A DNA stretch of 64,000 nucleotides from IMG/VR virus record IMGVR_UViG_3300012005_000004, positions 16,370 to 80,369 of that record, one strand, 5' to 3'. This document shows, piece after piece, positions 58,470 to 64,000 of the stretch. The position numbers and the translations under genes were made by a program. The DNA comes from a virus. Numbering within the stretch: the first letter of the stretch is position 1; every line of letters starts with the position of its first letter. A model generated the notes under the pieces. That model made no database searches and was not told where the DNA came from. It worked only from the letters and a program-made list of their open reading frames with translations.

Positions 58470-58519
58470 TTCTTTTCTGGTTATCCCTCACGTTAATTTT
58501 CGTATCAGGAGACTCTTCA

Positions 58520-58621
58520 ATGAAGATCACATTGGCAATAAAACTCATAATCCAAGATGAAGAACCGTGCATTCAAGAACAAGCTTTACGCAACTTATGC
58601 TTCAATCAAACCAGAAATTAA
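58520..58621 (+). CDS. Possible leader ORF, 33 aa
   Basis: An ATG with AGGAG 9 nt upstream starts a 33-codon frame (MKITLAIKLIIQDEE...) that overlaps the start of the AT-hook gene in another frame. It has the best ribosome-binding site in the region. It may couple or limit translation of the downstream gene. Confidence 0.4.
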   Translation: MKITLAIKLIIQDEEPCIQEQALRNLCFNQTRN

Positions 58622-59003
58622 GAAAGCAATAACAACACCCTTCATCGAAGTTACAAAAATCCAACAACCAATCACCAAAGTAGCAAACCCATTTGATCTT
58701 CTCTTCAAAGATCTTCAACCTATCACTGAGATAGTAGAAGTAGTAGATCCAGATGCAGCCCCAAAAAAGCGTGGTCGCCCACGCAAACCTACCGCCGAGG
58801 ACGGTTCTATCCTTAACCGAACCGATGATTCAGAAGAAGAACCCCGAGAGATCACTTCTTGGATGAAGAATCGTATGATCGAAGAGTTTCGTCGAGCTTA
58901 TATCGTCAATCAAGATCCCATCCAACCTACCATAGAAAAGATAGCTAAGCGATATCGTCTAACTTATCTTCAAGTTCATCTCACCATCGAACCTCAACTA
59001 TAG
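58557..59003 (+). CDS. AT-hook DNA-binding protein
   Basis: The 148-aa product has a basic N-terminus and an AT-hook (PKKRGRPRKP near residue 71), then an acidic stretch and a C-terminal helical segment (IEKIAKRYRLTYLQVHL) that could be a helix-turn-helix. It would bind AT-rich DNA in the minor groove. Confidence 0.75.
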   Translation: MKNRAFKNKLYATYASIKPEIKKAITTPFIEVTKIQQPITKVANPFDLLFKDLQPITEIVEVVDPDAAPKKRGRPRKPTAEDGSILNRTDDSEEEPREITSWMKNRMIEEFRRAYIVNQDPIQPTIEKIAKRYRLTYLQVHLTIEPQL

Positions 59004-59032
59004 TTTACTTAGCTTTCATTTGATGTTATAAT
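59004..59032 (+). promoter_or_regulatory. Promoter TTTACT-N17-TATAAT
   Basis: TTTACT (59004-59009) and TATAAT (59027-59032), spacing 17, before the gene at 59061. Confidence 0.8.
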
Positions 59033-59060
59033 GATTCAATGTATATTATAAGGAAATAAC

Positions 59061-59378
59061 ATGAAAACGGTCGTCTCGGTTGTGGGTGGAATCATTGCAG
59101 TTTTGGCTTTGATTTTCCTGCTAAACTTATTTGGGTTTATGAATTTTCAATTTTTTGCTCCAAAGGTTGAAGCTGTTCGGCGTGCAACTTACGAGCAAAG
59201 CCAAGCGTACAATGAAGGGATGGTTCGAGATTTAGAGAACCTAAAGATGGAATATGAATCTGCTGATGATATGCATAAGGCTGGTCTTCGTAGCGTAATC
59301 ATGCATCGGTTCTCTTCTTATCATGGTCAGCTTCCAAGTGATCTTCAATCTTTCTACTTTCAGCTTAAAGGAAACTAA
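59061..59378 (+). CDS. Membrane-anchored small protein
   Basis: The 105-aa product has an N-terminal hydrophobic helix (VGGIIAVLALIFLLNLFGF), then a charged helical domain probably outside the cytoplasm. It is followed at once by a lipoprotein gene. The pair could act together at the inner membrane and periplasm. Confidence 0.65.
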   Translation: MKTVVSVVGGIIAVLALIFLLNLFGFMNFQFFAPKVEAVRRATYEQSQAYNEGMVRDLENLKMEYESADDMHKAGLRSVIMHRFSSYHGQLPSDLQSFYFQLKGN

Positions 59379-59864
59379 ATGAAAGCTCTAACTCTTGGAA
59401 TTTGTAGCGCTCTGCTGCTATCGGCGTGTGATCATCAACCAAGTTCTGATGAAGTTCAACGCCATCAGCAAGAGATGATCTCGCAAGAATCAAATTCTCA
59501 AGTTGGTATGCCAGCGATCACCAACTTTCAAGAAAAGAGAATGGCTAAGATGATCCTTGAGCTTCGTGATAAAGCGATCACCACGTTCACATATACGCAA
59601 GACATGAACGGAAAGCTTCATAAGCTTTGCGATTCGGTCGGGTATGGTCTGCCTTATGCAACTCAATATACAAACCCTCAACGGATTGATTACAATACAC
59701 ATGGATCAATTACGTTGCCTCAGGCAGATCCCAATGGGCTGTTCTCGCCGCCATCAGCAGATGGAACTTGGGTTTTGTGCGTTGATCCGGCTACAAAGAA
59801 ATCAATGCCAATTTATGTGGAGCCTCGGGTAATCGTTAGTCCATTTGCTTTAGGAGAAAAGTAG
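59379..59864 (+). CDS. Lipoprotein
   Basis: The 161-aa product has a signal peptide with lipobox LLLSAC-D near residue 13-17, so Cys17 is probably lipidated after signal peptidase II cleavage. The mature domain has two cysteines (KLCDS, WVLCVD) and is beta-rich at the end. Pairing with the membrane-anchored protein just upstream resembles an i-spanin/o-spanin arrangement, but it is longer than typical o-spanins. Superinfection-exclusion lipoproteins are another option. Confidence 0.72.
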   Translation: MKALTLGICSALLLSACDHQPSSDEVQRHQQEMISQESNSQVGMPAITNFQEKRMAKMILELRDKAITTFTYTQDMNGKLHKLCDSVGYGLPYATQYTNPQRIDYNTHGSITLPQADPNGLFSPPSADGTWVLCVDPATKKSMPIYVEPRVIVSPFALGEK

Positions 59865-59871
59865 TAGTAAC

Positions 59872-59878
59872 ATAAATA
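59872..59878 (+). promoter_or_regulatory. ATAAATA late-promoter-like motif
   Basis: ATAAATA ends 4 nt before the ATG at 59883. The start codon lies in a perfect 8-bp hairpin GGATATGA ACT TCATATCC (59879-59897). Confidence 0.45.
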
Positions 59879-59882
59879 GGAT

Positions 59883-60716
59883 ATGAACTTCATATCCTTT
59901 CTCCAAGAATCTTTCCTGCTAGAAGGAGGAGCCGCGATTAAAGGCTCCTCCAAAATTACGCAGGTTGAAGCCCGCCATGTCATTCCAGACTTAATCTCCA
60001 AAATTTCCAAAGTTACTGAAGTTGATCCTGAGAAGATCAAATCTGTAGGTTCGGCTGGTCATAAACCAGCCGACACCGACCTCTCAGGAGATATTGACAT
60101 CGCGATCGAATGTGGAGTTGAGATCGTCAAGAAAGCTTTACCTGAACTTGCGTTTGACGGTGAGAACTTTAAGGCGATGTCAGCCATCAATGTTTATTCA
60201 TTCGCCACTAAGATAAATGACAAGATAGTCCAAGTCGATCTAGTTCCTGTTGAAAATATTAACTTTGCTACTTGGTCTTTCATCTCAGATGAAGACGATC
60301 TCGCTAAGGGATTAAAGGGAGCCCAACGGAACGAAGTTATCTTTGCTGTAACAAAGCATGCAAACCTAAAGAATGTCAAGAATGACAAGGGAGATGTTGT
60401 TGAGCTAGACAGATACTTCTTCGACTTAAGTAAAGGTTTGATGAAGGGACACCAAACTCGATACAATTCAAAGGGTAAGTTAACTAAGAACTTTACCACT
60501 ACGAGTAAGGAGCTGGTGTCCGATGATCCCGAGAAGATCGCTAAGATCTTGTTTGGAAAGAAAGCTAAAGCCTCGAAGCTAGTAACATTTGATCAAGTTT
60601 GGGAAGCGATACATTCTCCAGATTTTCCATTCAAACATGAGCTAGAAAAGATCGTAAAGATGGCGAAGGTGGGGATTGAGAAGAAAAATCTCAAAGTCCC
60701 CGATGTATTGCTTTAA
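59883..60716 (+). CDS. Nucleotidyltransferase-fold protein, putative virion-internal
   Basis: The 277-aa product starts MNFISFLQESFLLEGGAA, with LQE-S and LLE-G both fitting head-protease sites. Residues 55-125 form a nucleotidyltransferase core: VGSAGHKPADTDLSGDIDIAIE near 56 (GSxxxK, DxD) and KIVQVDLVPVE near 115 (third Asp). It could add nucleotides to RNA or protein. It is convergent with the fibre gene and overlaps it by 4 nt. Confidence 0.78.
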   Translation: MNFISFLQESFLLEGGAAIKGSSKITQVEARHVIPDLISKISKVTEVDPEKIKSVGSAGHKPADTDLSGDIDIAIECGVEIVKKALPELAFDGENFKAMSAINVYSFATKINDKIVQVDLVPVENINFATWSFISDEDDLAKGLKGAQRNEVIFAVTKHANLKNVKNDKGDVVELDRYFFDLSKGLMKGHQTRYNSKGKLTKNFTTTSKELVSDDPEKIAKILFGKKAKASKLVTFDQVWEAIHSPDFPFKHELEKIVKMAKVGIEKKNLKVPDVLL

Positions 60717-62017
60717 AAAACGTTGATCATCGCTCTAGATGTTTTAAGAGGTACATCACCAATCACTAAGTATGGATATCTTATTCCGCTGCCGCTAACA
60801 GTTGTCCAATTGATAGTAAAGCTCTGAGAGAAGTCAAACTGGAATGCTCCTTGAGAATTGAATGTAGCTGACGATGAACATCTACCTATCCCAGATGATG
60901 TAGATGATGCTCCTACCATTGTTGTATCTGTTGTATTACCATCTGGCACATAATGAGATATCAGCTCCTGACCGCGGTTATCAGTTCCAGCGATCGACAT
61001 ATTTGAATTAGCATTTAATGTAGCAAATCCAGTAGTTACGCTCGCATAATTTGTTGTTCCAGAAGACGTATTACCGCTAGTCATAAAGAATTGGGCTACC
61101 GGTTTCACGCCAGGAGTTGATATAGTTTGAACACCTGTAGATCCTGGTTCTGTAATCGTTCCAAATGAAAATGTAGCAGTTCCTCCAAGAGCTACATAAC
61201 CCACCATGCAAGTTGTTGCTGCTGACTTACACTTATAAAATACGCTGAAGCTAGTAGACCCTAATGCTGTAACTGTTCCCAGCATATCTAAGAAATCTCC
61301 GTTGTATCCGATCTTCGGTATGCACGCGCCTTGATACTCAATATTTTTAGTTAATCGACTTGCTTCTGGAGTTTCCCAATAGGAACAGCAAGCTTGTTGA
61401 GATGCGCTTGTCCCAACGCAAAAACCTAACCCTAAAGCACCACCAGTATCTGGGCTAGTAGTTCCATCATTTTGTGGACCGGTGACGAAGATCAATGCTT
61501 TTGGTTGAAACCCAACAGAGTAAGTTTGTGTTGTTCCTTGATCTCCAGTATTTGCTAAAAATGTGCCGGCTTGGGCAGTGATACTAGATCCACCAATTGC
61601 CATGAAATTAATCTGAACGTTTGAATAGTTAAATGTTGTTGGTAACGCCCTGGTTACGTTAATCGTAAATCCATCGGAATCCATTGATGAAAAATCTGCA
61701 TCCATAACATAAGCACCATCATATGGATTTCTCCACAAGATACAGCGATCATTTTGAATACCATTTTCAGCACCATTTACGTGATAATTAAGAGCAGAGA
61801 TTTCACAGAACCTAGCTGTGCTAGAAGAAGCAGCACCAAAGAATCTCATCAATTGATGCCCAGGATCTGAGTTATTATCAGCAGGAATTGGATCAGTTAT
61901 AGAATAGTACTGGCTCCAGAAGATAACTACTTTTGGGGTAAACCCAACTCCAGTTATCGACTGATTGCCAGTACCAGACCTTAATATAAAATTACCAACC
62001 TTAGTTAACGTAGTCAT
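60713..62017 (-). CDS. Fibre/receptor-binding type structural protein
   Basis: The 434-aa product is Gly/Ser/Thr-rich and beta-structured. It has repeated blocks of about 150 residues beginning GVGFTPKVVIFW, SVGFQPKALIFV and GVKPVAQFFM, each a strand that starts a related sandwich. This pattern occurs in phage appendage tips. It overlaps the collagen-like gene by 1 nt and has GAGG before its ATG, so the two are probably made together. Confidence 0.72.
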   Translation of the reverse strand: MTTLTKVGNFILRSGTGNQSITGVGFTPKVVIFWSQYYSITDPIPADNNSDPGHQLMRFFGAASSSTARFCEISALNYHVNGAENGIQNDRCILWRNPYDGAYVMDADFSSMDSDGFTINVTRALPTTFNYSNVQINFMAIGGSSITAQAGTFLANTGDQGTTQTYSVGFQPKALIFVTGPQNDGTTSPDTGGALGLGFCVGTSASQQACCSYWETPEASRLTKNIEYQGACIPKIGYNGDFLDMLGTVTALGSTSFSVFYKCKSAATTCMVGYVALGGTATFSFGTITEPGSTGVQTISTPGVKPVAQFFMTSGNTSSGTTNYASVTTGFATLNANSNMSIAGTDNRGQELISHYVPDGNTTDTTMVGASSTSSGIGRCSSSATFNSQGAFQFDFSQSFTINWTTVSGSGIRYPYLVIGDVPLKTSRAMINVF

Positions 62018-63948
62018 TAATAACCTCTAGAGAACGCGATGACATCATATTTACCATCATCAGAGTTCACAACAAGACCGATATAGTCTGTCTTGCTTGG
62101 AGTTGTAGATAATGTAACTACGTCAACGTCCGTTCCAAGACGAACAGCGGCGCCCCATGCTAAAGTACGACTACCGGTCGCATCTTGCTTCAACCTTAAT
62201 AAGACTTTTTGACCATTTGTTCCACCAGAGAAGTTAATCGTGATATTCCCGGTTAGCGTTATGACGAATACATCATTATTTGTTGCATTTAATGTTAATG
62301 ATGAAGCGAAGGTGGTCGTTGTAGTTCTGTATCCAGGACCAGTAGGACCAGTTGCTCCAGAAGTTCCTGTAGGACCAGTTGGACCAGCAACCGTTGAAGC
62401 TGCTCCTGTAGACCCCGTAGATCCAGTTGGACCAGTTGGACCAGCAACCGTTGAAGCTGCTCCAGTTGGACCGTTCGTACCTGTAGGACCTGTAGCACCA
62501 GTTCCACCAGTATTACCAGTCGGACCAGTAGCTCCAACAGGACCAGTAGCACCTATAGTACCAGTATTACCAGTAGGACCAGTAGCACCTTTTGGACCAG
62601 TAACCTGAGAATCTGCTCCTGTTGGTCCTGTGATACCTGGCCCGGTTGGTCCTGGTGTGCTTGAAACTGGCCCAGTAGATCCAGTCGGACCAGTAGTACC
62701 TGTCGGGCCGGTAACGCTTGGGCCTGTTTGTCCTGTTGGTCCTGTAACTTGAGATGCAGCACCAGTAGGTCCAGTTACACTTGGGCCTGTTGCTCCAACA
62801 TTACCGGTCGCGCCTGTAGGCCCAGTTGGTCCTGTCATACCGGTAGGTCCAGTAGCACCTGTTAATCCTGTTGGTCCTGTAACGCTTGGACCCGTCGGAC
62901 CCACCACGGTCGATGCAGCTCCTGTAGGTCCTGTTGGGCCTGTAACGCTTGGGCCTGTTTGACCGGTTGGTCCGGTGACAAAGCTTGCAGCTCCTGTTGG
63001 GCCAGTCGGACCGCTACCAGCTCCAGTAGGACCAACAACACCAGTAGGACCGGTTGATCCTGTTGGACCAGTTACACTGGGTCCAGTTTGGCCAGTTGGG
63101 CCTGTAACTTGAGATGCAGCACCAGTAGGACCAGTCACGCTCGGGCCCGTAGGACCAGTCATACCAATAGATCCTGTTGGGCCAGTTACACCGGTAGGTC
63201 CCATTGGGCCAGTTGTTCCAGTGAGTCCAATAGATCCCGTCGGTCCAGTTACTCCAGTAGGTCCTGTTGCTCCTATAACTCCAGTAGGACCGGTTGCACC
63301 AAATCCACCTGTTGTTCCAGTCGGGCCAGTAGCACCTTTAGGTCCAGTTGGACCAGTTACGGTCGATGCAGCACCGGTAGCTCCTGTTGCTCCTGTTGGG
63401 CCAGTTACACCAGCAGCTCCTGTCGGACCTGTAATAGTTGAGTCGGCACCAGTAGGACCAGTCGGGCCACCAAATTGTCCAGGAGGACCAACTGAGCCAG
63501 TAGGTCCAGTTGGACCAGGATCTCCAGCTCCAGTCGGGCCTGTTGCTCCATCAAATCCGCGCAATCCAGTTGGACCAGGAGCACCTGTTGGACCGTCAGT
63601 TCCGTTCAAACCCGTGGGGCCAGTAGGACCGTCAAATCCTCGAATACCAGCAGGGCCGGTTGGACCGACATTACCAGCCGGGCCAGTAACATTAGAATCA
63701 GCTCCAGAAGCTCCTGTGGGGCCAGTTACAGTCGATGCCGCTCCTGTTGCGCCAGTGGGACCAGTTGATCCGAGTCCTGTAGGACCAGTTACGGTCGATG
63801 CAGCACCAGTTGGACCTGTTGGTCCCTTGAGTCCGGATGGGCCAGTTAAACCTTGAATTCCTGTTGGACCAGTTACTCCTGTTGGACCAGTTACCGTCGA
63901 AGCAGCACCGGTGGGTCCAGTTACGCTAGGTCCTGTTGGACCTACCAC
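62017..63948 (-). CDS. Collagen-like fibre protein (5' end uncertain)
   Basis: The first 545 residues are Gly-x-y triplets dominated by GPTG, with modules such as [14 protein letters not shown] and GATGPTG. A C-terminal beta domain of about 95 residues (starting [17 protein letters not shown]) follows, typical of phage and bacterial collagen-like trimers. GTG at 63948 is the first start after an in-frame TAA at 63988-63990. Triplet-repeat coding continues between that stop and the GTG, so the true gene may extend beyond the window with an interruption. It probably forms a rod carrying the 60713 protein. Confidence 0.75.
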   Translation of the reverse strand: MVGPTGPSVTGPTGAASTVTGPTGVTGPTGIQGLTGPSGLKGPTGPTGAASTVTGPTGLGSTGPTGATGAASTVTGPTGASGADSNVTGPAGNVGPTGPAGIRGFDGPTGPTGLNGTDGPTGAPGPTGLRGFDGATGPTGAGDPGPTGPTGSVGPPGQFGGPTGPTGADSTITGPTGAAGVTGPTGATGATGAASTVTGPTGPKGATGPTGTTGGFGATGPTGVIGATGPTGVTGPTGSIGLTGTTGPMGPTGVTGPTGSIGMTGPTGPSVTGPTGAASQVTGPTGQTGPSVTGPTGSTGPTGVVGPTGAGSGPTGPTGAASFVTGPTGQTGPSVTGPTGPTGAASTVVGPTGPSVTGPTGLTGATGPTGMTGPTGPTGATGNVGATGPSVTGPTGAASQVTGPTGQTGPSVTGPTGTTGPTGSTGPVSSTPGPTGPGITGPTGADSQVTGPKGATGPTGNTGTIGATGPVGATGPTGNTGGTGATGPTGTNGPTGAASTVAGPTGPTGSTGSTGAASTVAGPTGPTGTSGATGPTGPGYRTTTTTFASSLTLNATNNDVFVITLTGNITINFSGGTNGQKVLLRLKQDATGSRTLAWGAAVRLGTDVDVVTLSTTPSKTDYIGLVVNSDDGKYDVIAFSRGY

Positions 63949-64000
63949 CGTTGAATAAGATCCTGTTGGACCAGTAGGACCACCGAATTATACTGTAGGA

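Noticed and set aside
62240-63856. Long plus-strand frames rich in Pro-Val-Gly opposite the collagen-like gene
   Set aside because: They are mirror translations of the repeat (GPT read as GPV on the other strand), with no start signals. The minus-strand collagen frame is the coding one.

Overview
The window is a slice of a large (jumbo-type) tailed-phage genome. It has densely packed genes, many with ATGA/TAATG overlaps, and an rIIA/rIIB pair. It also has a tRNA cluster containing a GIY-YIG homing endonuclease, an HNH nuclease, an endolysin, collagen-like and GH16-containing tail or fibre proteins, and many small unknown proteins. Base composition is moderately AT-rich. No terminase, capsid or polymerase gene lies in the window and the host cannot be named. 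The permuted tmRNA resembles types known from alpha- and beta-proteobacteria and cyanobacteria, and the RNase P RNA is A-type, so a Gram-negative host is likely.

Layout. 1-2.7 kb: overlapping small genes headed by a metallophosphoesterase. 2.7-10.5 kb: a tellurium/chemical-stress (Ter/Tel) island with a DUF475/TerC-like membrane protein, TelA, TerD, a vWA protein and associated coiled-coil proteins, plus a glycosyltransferase. 10.5-17.3 kb: nucleotide and cofactor genes (2H phosphoesterase, 5'-nucleotidase, a fused CoA-synthesis enzyme, DHFR) and four tandem paralogues. 17.3-18.6 kb (minus): two paralogous putative virion-internal proteins. 18.6-22.2 kb: DinG/XPD-like helicase and unknowns. 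22.3-25.6 kb (minus): twin-GH16 tail protein, PAS protein, small membrane protein. 25.8-33.2 kb: PrkA, DUF444 (YeaH) and SpoVR (YcgB), interleaved with a SLOG-fold protein and a class I phosphodiesterase-like protein. 33-42.5 kb: amidinotransferase-fold enzyme, rIIA, receiver-domain protein, rIIB fused to an acyl carrier protein, HNH nuclease, PAS-PAS-GGDEF-EAL protein. 42.6-44.1 kb (minus): putative internal proteins. 44.1-52.7 kb: an RNA region with a Ro60/TROVE protein, a Y-RNA-like tRNA mimic, about fourteen tRNAs (almost all Leu and Ser, plus Tyr and Trp), a complete RNase P RNA and two unclassified structured RNAs. 52.7-60.7 kb: HTH proteins, endolysin, HAD phosphatase, Fpg/Nei glycosylase, alpha/beta hydrolase, a circularly permuted tmRNA, a lipoprotein and a nucleotidyltransferase. 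60.7-64 kb (minus): fibre proteins.

Two regulatory signatures recur. About twenty sites match TTTAC[A/T] (or TGTACT/TATACA), 17 bp, then TATAAT, and probably drive early/middle genes. About eleven ATAAATA sites, resembling the T4 late promoter TATAAATA, precede genes that look late. Two of these overlap the 5' arm of a hairpin that would hide the downstream ribosome-binding site. Five lie only 4-8 nt from the start codon.

The most striking content is the RNA-maturation and quality-control set: RNase P RNA, permuted tmRNA, Ro60 with a Y RNA, and tRNAs limited to Leu/Ser/Tyr/Trp. Next come the ACP-tailed rIIB (with CoA-biosynthesis domains elsewhere in the window) and the PrkA/YeaH/SpoVR triad. 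All functional calls come from reading motifs by eye; no search was run.
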